Shown here: positions 8,269 to 18,098 of the stretch, in pieces | Layout: each line of letters starts with the position of its first letter | Numbering within the stretch: position 1 is the first letter of the stretch | NCBI RefSeq assembly: GCF_022827545.1 | Contig: NZ_CP094672.1 | Span: forward strand, 55,017 to 119,016 | Source of the DNA: Hymenobacter tibetensis | Lineage (GTDB): Bacteria; Bacteroidota; Bacteroidia; Cytophagales; Hymenobacteraceae | Reading direction: 5' to 3' | Length of the DNA stretch: 64,000 nt | Made by a program: the position numbers and the translations under genes | Notes under the pieces: generated by a model | What the model was told of the DNA's origin: nothing | Seen by the model: the letters and a program-made list of their open reading frames with translations, nothing else | Database searches by the model: none

Positions 8269-9306
8269 TTACAATAGCACGTGCTTAACGGGTTGAATGG
8301 GGCTAGGCAGGTCCGTTTCGCCTAGCTGCTGCAGCAAGTCGATTTCGATACTGCGGCTCAAGGCCAGCATGGGCACGTCGTTGGAGAGTCCTTCGAACGG
8401 GTTTTCCGAGTAGTCGCCAACCAGCTCCATCACCACGTACACCCAGCTAATCAGCACTACAAAGGGCACGGCCACCCAGATGCCATTGTCGCCCATTTTG
8501 ATGAATTCCGAGAAAAACCCAAACGGGAGCATAGCAATGAAGATGCAAACCATCATAAAGCCAACGCTGGCAAACTGACGCGGAAAGGGCGTTTTTTTGA
8601 TCCGCTCGGCTTTGCCCTGGTGCTCATAGAAATCGTTGAGAATACTCTGCAAAGCAATGTGCTCGACGTCGCCGAGGTGGCCGGCTTTGCGTAGGCGCGC
8701 CAGGTGTTGGGACTGTTTGTCGATGAGCTGAGCGGCCGCATTCTTATAGGTGGGCAGCGCTTCCTGCTCTGCCGGCGACAGATACCGTTGCACCCGGTTG
8801 TTGGTGATGTCTTCCCCAAACAGCCCCAGCCCAATTTTTTGCAGCTTTTGCTGGGCATCCTGCCCGTAAAAACCAGGCTGGCTGACGTGCTCCCACGTGG
8901 TGGGTTCCAGCAGTTGCCGCCGTAGCAGGTAGAGCCACGCAATTTGCCGGTAGATTATCACCCGTTTGGCCTCGGTTAGTGCTTCTGCAGGGGTGGTGCC
9001 TTCTGCCGCCGATACCACAAACGCGTTGACGTTGGAGCCCCAGGTGCGCGAACTATTCACGATACCGCCCCACACGGTTCGGGCTTCCCAGAGGCGGTCA
9101 TATGCTTGGTTGTTTTTGAAGCCCACGTAAAACGTGACGGCCGTGCCAATCAAGGAAAGTGGCAGCCAAGGAATACTGAACTGGTGCAACGCGGTGTACC
9201 GGTAGAGCACCGCAATAAGCAGCGTATAGGGCACAAGCCAAGCCAAGTGCTTGCCTGAGTTAAAGAAAGCTGTTTCCGTGAGGCTATAATTCTTTTTAAC
9301 GTACAT
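8269..9306 (-). CDS. Bestrophin-like chloride channel protein
   Basis: This 345-residue membrane protein matches the bacterial bestrophin/UPF0187 family, pentameric anion or cation channels related to human bestrophins. The N-terminus carries two hydrophobic segments (about residues 18-36 and 42-60), followed by FKNNQAYDRLWEAR and the family-typical WGGIVNSSRTW. A second hydrophobic pair lies at about residues 240-295. Near the C-terminus, YSENPFEGLSNDVPMLALSR is a strong family signature. It stands alone between a convergent kinase and a co-directional AraC gene 205 bases upstream. Confidence 0.92.
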   Translation of the reverse strand: MYVKKNYSLTETAFFNSGKHLAWLVPYTLLIAVLYRYTALHQFSIPWLPLSLIGTAVTFYVGFKNNQAYDRLWEARTVWGGIVNSSRTWGSNVNAFVVSAAEGTTPAEALTEAKRVIIYRQIAWLYLLRRQLLEPTTWEHVSQPGFYGQDAQQKLQKIGLGLFGEDITNNRVQRYLSPAEQEALPTYKNAAAQLIDKQSQHLARLRKAGHLGDVEHIALQSILNDFYEHQGKAERIKKTPFPRQFASVGFMMVCIFIAMLPFGFFSEFIKMGDNGIWVAVPFVVLISWVYVVMELVGDYSENPFEGLSNDVPMLALSRSIEIDLLQQLGETDLPSPIQPVKHVLL

Positions 9307-9511
9307 GCGGTAAGTGTTATATAAAGTGCGTTTGCTTTATGCTGTTACTTCATGCCGCCAGCCTAAGCGCCTTGTCGTTTTCGAGCGCACCTAAACTAAG
9401 CGTAATGGTTCTGCTTTCTACCAAAGGCCCGACAGCAGAACAGGCAAGGCTGTATAGCCGAGTTAACTGACCGACCCAACCCGAAGTGCCTGCGTTTCCG
9501 TGAGGAAATCC

Positions 9512-10321
9512 TCAGGATGCTGCCAGTTGTGAGGGAGAATAGCCGAACTGCTTTTTGAAGGCGTGCGAAAAATGCGAAAGGTTTTCAAAGCCCGTTTCGT
9601 AGCACACGTCCGTTGGTTTCTTGCGTTGCTCAGTTAGCTGGTAGTGCGCCAACTCCAACCGCTTGTGCGTGAGCCAGCGTTGCGGGGTGGTGTCGAATGC
9701 TTTTTTAAAGTCCCGCTTAAACGTGGTCAGGCTGCGGCCGGTGAGCTGGCCGAAGGTTTCGGCTGGCATGTTGAACATGTAATTCTTTTCCATGAAGCTG
9801 ATAAGGTCAACTTTATGAGGATCATCAAAATTGGCGAGCAGGCTGTCCAGATCCGGCTCCAGGGTACGCAAGATGCTGATGGCCTCCGTAATCTTCAGGG
9901 CAGCTAGTTCCGGCGGGAAAGGCCCTTCCACCGCAAAGTAGGGCACCAGCGAAGCCAGGCAACTTTCCAGGAGCGGATGCCGCCGAAAGCTGCGGATTTT
10001 GGCGACGGGCCCACTACCTGCTTTCACGGCCAAGCGACTGTAAAAATTGCGTAACCTGTCGGTGGTCAGGGTCATAACCACGGTTTTGTGGGGCAAGCCG
10101 TCTTTGGGGTAATTGAGAATAGTGGCCGGCTGATTTCGCGGAATCAGGAAAATGTCGCCGGTTTGGAAGTGGTGCACACCTTCGGCCTGCACAATCTTGG
10201 TACGCCCGGAGATAAACCAGATGAGCATGTGGTGTTCGAATACCACATCTGATTTAAAGAAGTGGTCTTCATAGCAAGAGAGCTTGATTTCCGGGGTCAG
10301 GTAAGTTGATTCGTGTTTCAT
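9512..10321 (-). CDS. AraC-family transcriptional regulator (copy 1)
   Basis: The product has 269 residues. The N-terminal half is a cupin-like sensor domain with GDIFLIPRNQPATILNYPK. The C-terminal AraC DNA-binding domain includes SLTTFKRDFKKAF, PQRWLTHKRLELAHYQL and ETGFENLSHFSHAFKKQFG. It is clearly a paralogue of the regulator at 24596-25486, sharing near-identical RNQPAT, TGRSLTTFKRDF and LELAHYQLTE stretches. It lies upstream of nothing on its own strand but next to the SDR at 10844, which reads the same way. A role in controlling that SDR is inference. Confidence 0.92.
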   Translation of the reverse strand: MKHESTYLTPEIKLSCYEDHFFKSDVVFEHHMLIWFISGRTKIVQAEGVHHFQTGDIFLIPRNQPATILNYPKDGLPHKTVVMTLTTDRLRNFYSRLAVKAGSGPVAKIRSFRRHPLLESCLASLVPYFAVEGPFPPELAALKITEAISILRTLEPDLDSLLANFDDPHKVDLISFMEKNYMFNMPAETFGQLTGRSLTTFKRDFKKAFDTTPQRWLTHKRLELAHYQLTEQRKKPTDVCYETGFENLSHFSHAFKKQFGYSPSQLAAS

Positions 10322-10843
10322 GGTGCAGTGTCACCGGGTTGAGTTTCGGCGGATTACCAAGCAGCGGGCGAACCAATGCACCAGCAGCTTGCAATTCGAT
10401 TGCGGCCGGAGAACTACCGCCCTGCTCCGGGCACGTAGGGCGTTTGCAGCCAAGCCAGGCTCCGGCCAATTTAAACACTATCTTGATTGACTACCGTTAA
10501 TCAGCAGTGCGACACCTGTACTAAAGTTGCGTCTTCGTTGAGCAAAAAGGCAACACGCTTCACTGTCCTTCCGGCTGGTCTGTGCTTGCCAACAGTATGC
10601 TGCTTAACCGCGGCGTTTCTAGGTTTTGATTCCAGTTGATTTGGCGCATAATGGTGGTGGCTAGCCATGCCGGGGCCTACCATGTGCCTTCTGCTTTTAC
10701 GCGTCGCAAGCTAGAAAGCCCCTATTTCACCACTACGGTAGCGGCTGCTTTGCTAGCGCCATACACCGACGCACAAGAGCAGAAATGGCCGCGGAGGACG
10801 CGGAAAATCACCGAAGCGCAGTCATGCGTCATGCAATACCGCC
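10322..10843. other. Intergenic, no gene seen
   Basis: About 520 bases between the AraC gene and the end of the next SDR. Short frames on both strands have no recognisable composition or start context. It presumably carries the AraC promoter; no TAnnTTTG box was found. Confidence 0.5.
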
Positions 10844-11863
10844 TTAGCTGGCAGGAAAGGAAATACCCGTGAGTTCCTCGCTCAGCGTCCATAGCCGCTG
10901 GGCATTGGCCTCGTCCAGCGAATAAGGCTGCACCCCTCGGGCCGTAGACGGGTCGTCGGGGCGGTGCTCGATTTGTCCCTCGTCTAGTTCGGCTACATCG
11001 GCATCTTCGCAGTACACTCCGCCAAGGGTGTTCAGCAAGGGGCTGGTAGCACACCACACCGTTGTGGCCGCGCCTTGGGGGATGGTTTTCAGCGTGGCTG
11101 CCACTTCGGGCAGGATGTTGCCCTGGGCATCACAAAACCCCATTTGCTGGAACAACTCGAGGGGTGCTTCGCGCCCCAGCTCGGTGCCGTTGATGGAGCC
11201 GGGGTGTACGGCGTAGGCGCGGACGTTGACGGCCTGGCCACGCTGGTCCAGCGCCACGGTGAACAGGTTGCTGGCGGTCTTGGATTGCCCGTAGCCTTGC
11301 AGCGTGTGGTATTCGCGGTGCTGAAAGTTGGGGTCCTCGAAGTGGAAAGGCGCCATCTGATGCCCAAACGACGACACGTTGACGACCCGCGCGCCCTGCG
11401 CTTGTTTGAGGGCCGGCCACAGGCGCGCCACCAATTGGAACTGCCCCAAGTAGTTGGTGGCCAACTGCGACTCGATGCCGCGGTGGTCGCGGCGCAAGGG
11501 TACCCACATAATGCCGGCGTTGTTGATCAGCATGTGCAGAGGCCGGCCGGAAGCCAGAAATCGTTCGGCAAAGGCATCAATCGAACGGGGGTCCAGCAAG
11601 TCCATCGTGTCTAGCTCCACATTGGCAATGCCTTGCAGGTTGTGCTTGGCCTTTTCTGTGTCGCGGGCCGGCACAATGACCGTGGCGCCGGCGGCAGCCA
11701 GCACCCGGGTGGTTTCCAGCCCGATGCCCGCGTTGCCCCCGGTTACAATGGCAATTTTGCCAGTCAGGTCGATGCCGCTGATGACGTCGGTGGCGGTAGT
11801 GGTGGCGTTGAAGCCGGTGCCGAGTGCCTGCTGGCGCGCTCCTGGAAGAATAGCTTGTCTCAT
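10844..11863 (-). CDS. Short-chain dehydrogenase/reductase (SDR), WW-oxidoreductase/retinol-dehydrogenase-like
   Basis: Starting at the ATG at 11863 the protein has about 339 residues. The nucleotide-binding motif TGGNAGIGLE lies near residue 40, then NNAGIM at about residue 120 and the active-site YGQSK at about residue 196, so an NAD(P)-dependent oxidoreductase is expected. A region of about 30 residues before the Rossmann fold and an extended C-terminus make it longer than classical SDRs. It is closely related along its full length to the SDR at 20185-21198, including HPGSINGTEL versus HPGNIWGTEL. The substrate is unknown. Confidence 0.92.
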   Translation of the reverse strand: MRQAILPGARQQALGTGFNATTTATDVISGIDLTGKIAIVTGGNAGIGLETTRVLAAAGATVIVPARDTEKAKHNLQGIANVELDTMDLLDPRSIDAFAERFLASGRPLHMLINNAGIMWVPLRRDHRGIESQLATNYLGQFQLVARLWPALKQAQGARVVNVSSFGHQMAPFHFEDPNFQHREYHTLQGYGQSKTASNLFTVALDQRGQAVNVRAYAVHPGSINGTELGREAPLELFQQMGFCDAQGNILPEVAATLKTIPQGAATTVWCATSPLLNTLGGVYCEDADVAELDEGQIEHRPDDPSTARGVQPYSLDEANAQRLWTLSEELTGISFPAS

Positions 11864-13170
11864 GACCAAGTAGTTAAGTGGTTTCGTTGAGACAAAGGTC
11901 GAGGGTGCGGCAATGGCTGACTTTGTTTAGAAGGCCTGATTTGTTTGTTGAGAAGACCACTTCAGAAGTGGGGTACACAGGTGAACTGGGCATCTCCCCT
12001 AGTCCCGGAACAGGTACTTGGTACGTGACGGGCTGGGGCTTTAACAGGCGCTACAGTTCTCGCCGGTTGTTACCTACAGGCGCCAACACCGTGTGGCATC
12101 CAGACAAGAAAAGCCCTGGCTTATTGGAGCCTTGCTCGTTGAGAAAGCAACCGAACATCAGACATATTAGGAATACGACCTAGCCTCTTTTCGCATAGAA
12201 GAAAGATGGTTCGGCCAGTGTGGCGAAGCGTAACTCAACCTCAACGGCACCCGGCGCGAGCAATTTCTACTGTTCATCGACTTGTACCGCACGCTCGGCG
12301 GCTGAACTGCAGCAGAGGTAGGCAGTTAGCTTCGAGGACCCTCGTTTTAGGTTCAGTGCGCGTTTGAGTGGCAATCCACTACCCTTACAGTTGAAGGAGC
12401 TAGTCTAGACCAACCTACATTCTGTCAACCGGACCTGGCGCGCTGCCAGACAGTTCACGCCGGCTCAGGTGGCGAGGCGACTCGAAGCGTGTGCGCCGGA
12501 CGGGACGTAGATTGGTGGTTATGATGCACTGCGCAACACGAGCACTCCGGCCACTGGTGAGGGTTGCCCGGTATGCGTAGGGCCAACGGAATGGTCTGCG
12601 CAATCTGACAAGCCGGATGCGTGTGGTAGACGTCTTCGGCTCCTATACCTCTATTCAAGGAGTGAAAGAAAAAGGAGCTCTGGGACATGGTGAGGCGGCT
12701 GGTAGCGTAGGAGTAACTGTGCAGGTGAAACGATTGTTTGTTTAAGACGATGATAGCAAGCGAGTCCCGCTTTCCGTTCAAGCATTCAGGCAACACAAAG
12801 ACTAGGACGCAAAAAGTTAGTTGCAGGCGTTACAGCGGCTAGCCAAGCAGGCCAATGGCATCATCTGTTAGGAACAGGTAGTTGAAGTGAGTAACGTCTT
12901 TACCATACAGAACGCTACCCTAGCAGCATAAACGCAGGTTCCGGCAGTGCTACGGAGGCATACGTCTAGGCAATTAAATAGCAGATTATGGCTGGTCCAC
13001 TACCTGCTATGTCGATATCTACCAATCAGGAAGTCAGCTACAAGTCTTTCCAACTACTTACTTCTTAATTGTTCTTTAACAAGCATGACATACCTGTGTT
13101 TTATAAATTTTTTATTAGATTAATCATACTGATTATGACTCAATAGTTTGATGTTCAACACATTATGTTA
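11864..13170. other. Long intergenic region with possible gene remnants
   Basis: About 1.3 kb without a convincing intact gene. On the plus strand around 12237-12303 a stretch reads LNLNGTRREQFLLF and continues to a stop, which looks like a decayed fragment I cannot assign. A weak minus-strand frame at 12455-12688 is listed separately. The last 200 bases become AT-rich towards the kinase promoter. Confidence 0.45.
12455..12688 (-). CDS. Weak small hypothetical protein
   Basis: From the ATG at 12688 this frame encodes about 77 residues with YHTHPACQIAQTIPLALRIPG and, further on, a CSCC pair. The pattern (histidine/cysteine near a conserved RxPG, then a CxxC-like end) resembles a group of short uncharacterised Bacteroidota proteins, but I cannot name it. 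It has no operon partner and the region looks decayed, so it may be a remnant or spurious. Confidence 0.25.
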   Translation of the reverse strand: MSQSSFFFHSLNRGIGAEDVYHTHPACQIAQTIPLALRIPGNPHQWPECSCCAVHHNHQSTSRPAHTLRVASPPEPA

Positions 13171-13204
13171 TTGTTAATTACCAATATCACTTTGCTTATA
13201 TTTG
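13171..13204 (+). promoter_or_regulatory. Bacteroidota-type promoter for the hybrid kinase
   Basis: TTG at 13171-13173 and TATATTTG at 13197-13204 match the -33 TTG and -7 TAnnTTTG elements of Bacteroidota primary sigma factor promoters, separated by 23 bases. The kinase ATG follows 30 bases later. The surrounding 150 bases are strongly AT-rich. Confidence 0.65.
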
Positions 13205-13234
13205 TGAACTATACACTTTATACTTATTAGTTGC

Positions 13235-16063
13235 ATGGCTGTCGCTGTCGCGTCATCTCTTACTGGCGATTGTCTTTCTTCTTGCCCCACCGACGAGCGG
13301 ATGTGGCGCGTATGGGCCGAAGAACGTTTAGCTGCGCTACAGCAAGCCCTACTGGAAGCCCAAGCACAGGCTCAGTTTCAGGAGGCTCGCTTTACTAGCT
13401 TGGTGGAGGCCCTACCGGGCCACGTGGTTGTTACTACCAAGGAAGGTGGTGTTGTAGCCGCCAATCCTTCCGGCCACGATTGGCTTCAAACAACAACAGC
13501 CGACAAACCGGCTGCAGATTCGGCGTTAATTTTGCAGCACCGGTTCCAGGATTCGGCGGCGTTCCTTTCGCAAGCGCACGCCCTACAAGCAGGCACGCAA
13601 AGTCGATACCAGCAAGAAATAGCACTGGCAGCCGGTGACATGATGGAGTGGAACTATTGGGTGCTCGGGGATGGGTCCTTGGGACACGTGCAGTATTTCC
13701 AACCGCTCACACAACCTGCGCAGCGCCACAGTGGAAGCCAGCACGATGCGCAACAGGAGTTCTACCAAGCCATCCTGCAGGAGCTACCTATTGAGCTTGC
13801 CGTTTTCGATGCCGAGCACAGTTGCCGCTTCACCAACGCTCGTCGTGTTGCAGCTTCTGCCTTATGGGAGTGTGGGAGTGAACTGAATCAGGCTGCGTGT
13901 CCCCCAAATCAGCCGCTTCCTACGCAGCAGGCCGAGCAACGCCAACGCTATTTCGAGCAGGCGCTAGAAACGCGTATCGCCGTTTTGTGGGAGGAAACGC
14001 ACACAACCGCCGACGGCAAGACACAGCATACGCAGCAGCACTATCGGCCCGTGTATGCCGCCGATGGCTCTTTGCGTTCGGTGGTGGCCGTAGGCCTCGA
14101 TATCACCGAGCGTCGGCAGGCTGAAAAACAGCTCACCGACCAGCAGACGTTCTACGAGTATGCCTTGGATCAGCTACCCTGTGACGTTGGCATCTTCGAC
14201 GACCAGTTCCGTTATCTGTATGTCAATGCCAGTGGTATAAAAGATCCGGCTGTGCGTAAGTGGGTGATTGGCAAAGACAACTTTGCGTACTTCGCCCGCA
14301 ACAAGCGGCCGCTGGCCATGGCCGAGGAGCGGCACGCTCGGCTGGAGCAAGCTGTGCGCGAACGCCGCCTGGTAACGTATGAGGAAACCTTCTTCCGCCC
14401 CGAAGGAACTCGGCATCAGTACCGGTGCTTGCAGCCAGTGTTCCACCCCGACGGCTCTTTGCACCTGGTTATAGGGTACGGGTTGGATGTCACCGACCGG
14501 GTGGTTACCGAACAAGCCTTGCGCCACGCCAAGCTGGCGGCCGAATCAGCGGTGCGGGCCCGCGAGATTTTCCTGGCCAATATGAGCCATGAAATTCGGA
14601 CGCCCATGAACGCCATTTTGGGTATGAGCCAGTTGCTGGCCAAAACGCCGCTCACACCCACCCAGAACAGCTACCAGCAGGCAATCAGCACTTCGGCGGA
14701 AAACTTACTGGTTATCATCAACGACATTCTGGACCTTTCGAAGCTGGAAGCCGGCAAAATGGTGCTCGAGCAAGTTGGCTTCTCCCCGGCGCAGCTGCTA
14801 CAGCAAGTGGAACAGACGCTGCACTACAAAGCTGCCGAAGCAGGTCTCACCTTGCGTACGCAGAGCCCTTCGCAACTGCCAGCCGTGCTGCTAGGCGACC
14901 CCCACCGCATTGTGCAAGTGCTCTTGAACCTGACCGGCAACGCCATCAAGTTCACAGAAAAAGGGCAGGTAGTGGTTTCGTGCGATGTTACCAGTACTGA
15001 TGAGGGCACTGCGGAAATACGATTCCAAGTGACGGATACGGGGGTTGGCATCGATTCTGCTTTTCTGGCGCGCATCTTCCAAGAGTTCAGCCAAGAGGAC
15101 GCGTCCGTGACTCGCAAGTTTGGCGGCACGGGCTTGGGCTTATCAATCTGCCGCAACCTGGTCAAGCTCATGGACAGTGAGCTACAAGTAACCAGCCAAA
15201 AGCAGCACGGAACTGAGGTGCAGTTCACCCTGCGCTTGCCAGTAGGCACAGCCACCGATTTGCTGCCCCAGGCACTGCTGCCAGCCGACAGCTCTCTCTA
15301 CCAAGAGCTACGGTACAAGCACGTGCTACTGGTGGAAGACAACCACTTCAACCGGCAGATTGCCAAAACTTTCTTGCAGCACGCCCACGTGCAAGTGACC
15401 GAAGCCGAACACGGCGCGCAAGCCGTGGCGTTGGCTCAGGAGCAGCCATTCGATGTTATTTTGATGGACATTCAAATGCCAGTGCTCGACGGCTACGCCG
15501 CTACCGACGCCCTGCGCCAACAACTGCACCTCGATACCCCTATCATCGCCCTCACCGCTAATGCCATTAAAGGCGAGCGGGAAAAATGCTTGGCGGCTGG
15601 CATGAATGCTTATCTCACCAAGCCATTCAAGGAAGCCGAATTGTTGCAGGTGGTAAGTGAGTGGATTACTCCTCGCATAGCGGCGCTTGCGCCCCCTATC
15701 GAGCCAGTAAAAGCTCCTACCTCCGTGAGTGCGCTTTATGAGATAGACGAGCTATTACAGGTAGGCCAAGGAGACCTTTCTTTCGTAACGCTTATGCTAG
15801 AAACCTTTGTTGAAAGCGGCGAGGAACTGCTACAAGCACTTAAGCAGGGACTACGAGAGCGGTGTGTAACCCAGTTGAAAAGTGCAGCTCACACGCTCAA
15901 GCCAAGTTTAGCTCACTTGCACGTCTGGCATTTGATGCCCTACGTGAGTGAACTAGATGAGTGGCAGGGTGAGTTTCAGGAAGCACCTTTAGCTACCTTG
16001 GTAACGAGCATCGCGCAAGGGTTGCAAGAAGTCATGACGCACATGCGGAGTTCTTTCGCGTGA
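13235..16063 (+). CDS. Multi-PAS hybrid sensor histidine kinase with receiver and HPt domains
   Basis: This 942-residue protein has no transmembrane segment, so it probably senses a cytoplasmic signal. Three PAS-like sensor domains occupy about residues 45-430, each ending in a DITER/DVTDR-type motif. The kinase core follows: the H-box MSHEIRTPMN near 450, an N-box (NAIKF) near 568 and GTGLGLSI near 631. A receiver domain begins near 696 (VLLVEDNHFNR), with phospho-acceptor Asp in MDIQMPVLDG. A C-terminal HPt domain has the histidine in SAAHTLKP near 884. All phosphorelay modules are thus in one chain, but no DNA-binding response regulator is encoded nearby. Its output partner is unknown. Confidence 0.93.
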   Translation: MAVAVASSLTGDCLSSCPTDERMWRVWAEERLAALQQALLEAQAQAQFQEARFTSLVEALPGHVVVTTKEGGVVAANPSGHDWLQTTTADKPAADSALILQHRFQDSAAFLSQAHALQAGTQSRYQQEIALAAGDMMEWNYWVLGDGSLGHVQYFQPLTQPAQRHSGSQHDAQQEFYQAILQELPIELAVFDAEHSCRFTNARRVAASALWECGSELNQAACPPNQPLPTQQAEQRQRYFEQALETRIAVLWEETHTTADGKTQHTQQHYRPVYAADGSLRSVVAVGLDITERRQAEKQLTDQQTFYEYALDQLPCDVGIFDDQFRYLYVNASGIKDPAVRKWVIGKDNFAYFARNKRPLAMAEERHARLEQAVRERRLVTYEETFFRPEGTRHQYRCLQPVFHPDGSLHLVIGYGLDVTDRVVTEQALRHAKLAAESAVRAREIFLANMSHEIRTPMNAILGMSQLLAKTPLTPTQNSYQQAISTSAENLLVIINDILDLSKLEAGKMVLEQVGFSPAQLLQQVEQTLHYKAAEAGLTLRTQSPSQLPAVLLGDPHRIVQVLLNLTGNAIKFTEKGQVVVSCDVTSTDEGTAEIRFQVTDTGVGIDSAFLARIFQEFSQEDASVTRKFGGTGLGLSICRNLVKLMDSELQVTSQKQHGTEVQFTLRLPVGTATDLLPQALLPADSSLYQELRYKHVLLVEDNHFNRQIAKTFLQHAHVQVTEAEHGAQAVALAQEQPFDVILMDIQMPVLDGYAATDALRQQLHLDTPIIALTANAIKGEREKCLAAGMNAYLTKPFKEAELLQVVSEWITPRIAALAPPIEPVKAPTSVSALYEIDELLQVGQGDLSFVTLMLETFVESGEELLQALKQGLRERCVTQLKSAAHTLKPSLAHLHVWHLMPYVSELDEWQGEFQEAPLATLVTSIAQGLQEVMTHMRSSFA

Positions 16064-16125
16064 GCACTGCCAACCACAGACAACTAAGGTTGCTCTACAG
16101 TTCAAGCATCTGGCACTTACCGGGG

Positions 16126-17397
16126 TTAACGCCCTTCCACGCGCACAATGCTGTTTGTGCTCTGGGCTAAGTTGACGAGCAAATCGGTTGTGCCCCGGCG
16201 GCCGTCGAGTGGCGCATACAACTCCAGGCTTGACTTCAGCAGCGAATCAGCAGCTAACGCCTTCACCTCGTCGTCGTTCATGCCCGCCCGATAGAACAGC
16301 CAATTGCGGTACCGCACGCGAGGCGGGGCAGCACGACCACCAAGCGTGACTTGGCGCGGGTGGAGTTGCTCGCGCAGGCGCCCCACTAAGTGGCTGTCGA
16401 GGTACAAGAACGTTTCGCCTCGCGCAAAATAATGAGTCAGCACTACCTGGTGCCAGCGGTTGTCCTGAACGCTACCGGCACTGGCCAAGCGGCCAGTTTG
16501 AGCCGAGGAATACGTTAACTGCCCGTCAGCTCCAATGTCCAAGCGCCCCGTTCCGAGACTGTCCTGCAACGTCAGCAGACAGCCAGGGGCCGTGGCGCGA
16601 AAGCTGATAACCTGAGTGAACGGATGCACCAGCGCCTCGGGCACGAAGCGCAGCGCCTGGCTCGCTCGCCGGGGTAACTGAACACCTGAAGTGGTTTGTC
16701 GGCGCGGCAGCGGCTTGCCCGCCCGCACCGCATCAAACAACGACGGCACCCAGGCGTAGGCTAGCTCGGCGTGGCCCCGGTCGTTGGGGTGCAGGGCGTC
16801 GTCGTAATAGCCTTCGGCCCAATGCCCTTGTCCGTCGTCTACGGCCCCCAGCAGGTTTACGGTGGGCACGGCCCAGGTGTGCAGCAGCAGGTTCATCTGC
16901 CGGATGTAGGCGTAGTCCTCGGCGTTGTAGTCGTTGCGAGTGTAGCTGTTCGTGACCACCGGCACCAAGCCTTGTGCCCGCGCTTGTTGGATAAGCACCT
17001 GCATGTTGGCCTTGAACTGGTCGAACTTTGCTTGGCCACCGCCATGGATCCCTTCATTGCCCAGCGCCAAGGCGTACACCACATAGCGCCCACCCTGTGG
17101 CAGCAAGTCGCGGTGCCACCGCGCCAGCACTTTCACGGTGTTGTCGCCCGGAACCGAGATGTTGGCCGTCGTCCAGGGTGCGCCCTGCTTGGTGGCCGCC
17201 CGCTGGGTCAGCAGCGCACTATAGCGGCTCGGGTAGCCATATTTTTGGGCAGCGCCCTGTCCGAAGGGCACGGACGAGCCAAAGAACACAATCTTCAAGT
17301 CATCTAACGGCGGCAGGCTGGACGGAGATGCGTGGTGGGCTCCGGTTAGCGGCAGCACGAGCACCGCGGCCATCAGGAGTAATAGCTTTTTCAACAT
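16126..17397 (-). CDS. Secreted SGNH/GDSL hydrolase with C-terminal LamG-like domain
   Basis: The protein has 423 residues with a signal peptide of about 22 residues (KKLLLLMAAVLVLPLTGA). The SGNH domain starts with FFGSSVPFGQGA (block I serine) and ends with DALHPNDRGH (catalytic Asp-x-x-His). Conserved Gly and Asn blocks are also visible (ALGNEG, VTNSY). Residues about 265-420 look like a concanavalin/LamG beta-sandwich (DNRWHQVVLTHYF), often carbohydrate-binding. This suggests a carbohydrate esterase or lipase acting outside the cell. It converges on the hybrid kinase gene and has no operon partner. Confidence 0.88.
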   Translation of the reverse strand: MLKKLLLLMAAVLVLPLTGAHHASPSSLPPLDDLKIVFFGSSVPFGQGAAQKYGYPSRYSALLTQRAATKQGAPWTTANISVPGDNTVKVLARWHRDLLPQGGRYVVYALALGNEGIHGGGQAKFDQFKANMQVLIQQARAQGLVPVVTNSYTRNDYNAEDYAYIRQMNLLLHTWAVPTVNLLGAVDDGQGHWAEGYYDDALHPNDRGHAELAYAWVPSLFDAVRAGKPLPRRQTTSGVQLPRRASQALRFVPEALVHPFTQVISFRATAPGCLLTLQDSLGTGRLDIGADGQLTYSSAQTGRLASAGSVQDNRWHQVVLTHYFARGETFLYLDSHLVGRLREQLHPRQVTLGGRAAPPRVRYRNWLFYRAGMNDDEVKALAADSLLKSSLELYAPLDGRRGTTDLLVNLAQSTNSIVRVEGR

Positions 17398-17639
17398 GAG
17401 TTGGCGCTGGTACAGAATTGGGCCTGCAAGCTAGCAGGTGGCCACATAACCTACTGGTTGATGAGAAAATACTACATCCAGTGCTTGCTTACGCCTACCA
17501 CCTCGTTGGCGCTTGCCCCCCTCAGAGCTTCCCCCACCACAACCCATCTGCTCTGCCTAGTTTACCAGCCACACGCAACAGTATGTAACGGCCGGCCAAT
17601 TGGTGCGGCCTGGCCATGCTTAGAGAAGAAGGCAAAAAG

Positions 17640-17993
17640 CTATTTGCCGAATATCTTTTGGTGGTGAGCTATTCCCCATTCTGTCAAGTTGTTGATGATG
17701 GTTTGCAAGGTTTTGCCGTGCGCGGTAAGCTCATACTGCACTGTTATAGGCTGGGTTTCCAACACGGTCCGTTTGATTAGCTGGTTGACTTCCAACTCTT
17801 TCAATTCCTTACTCAGCATCTTGTTGGAGATGCCCACGACGTCGTTCAAGATATCGGAGAACCGTCGTTTGTTGTAGTAGCAGATAGAAGAGATGATGGC
17901 AATCTTCCATTTGCCGCTGAGCACGTCCATTGAGTCTTGAACGGCCCGCATTTCCTTTTTGTGTTCGTCGATGCGAGGGGGTTGGCACGCCAT
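17640..17993 (-). CDS. HxlR-family transcriptional regulator
   Basis: This 117-residue winged-helix protein has the HxlR core VLSGKWKIAIISSI, RRFSDIL and ISNKMLSKELKELE. HxlR members often sense electrophiles or aldehydes, sometimes through an N-terminal cysteine; Cys3 is present here. The gene is divergent from the SDR at 18099 with a 105-base shared promoter region. The same promoter design recurs upstream of the SDR at 19270, so this regulator may control both. That link is inference from the duplicated element. Confidence 0.93.
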   Translation of the reverse strand: MACQPPRIDEHKKEMRAVQDSMDVLSGKWKIAIISSICYYNKRRFSDILNDVVGISNKMLSKELKELEVNQLIKRTVLETQPITVQYELTAHGKTLQTIINNLTEWGIAHHQKIFGK

Positions 17994-17995
17994 AT

Positions 17996-18071
17996 GTTAC
18001 TAGGTTACCTCGGAGTTACTGTTACTTTTCTATACAAAGTTACCCAAATAAACTCAGTGAATCTAGCTTTG
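17996..18071 (+). promoter_or_regulatory. SDR promoter with GTTACT operator-like element (copy A)
   Basis: AGTTACTGTTACTTTT (18014-18029) is followed after 34 bases by the -7 box TAGCTTTG (18064-18071), and the GTG start is 27 bases further on. Extra GTTACT/GTTACC motifs lie at 17996, 18004 and 18039. Copy B at 19185-19242 has the same 16-mer, the same -7 box and exactly the same spacings. Confidence 0.6.
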
Positions 18072-18098
18072 CAGTTCAAACTTTAACCGAACTGAAAA

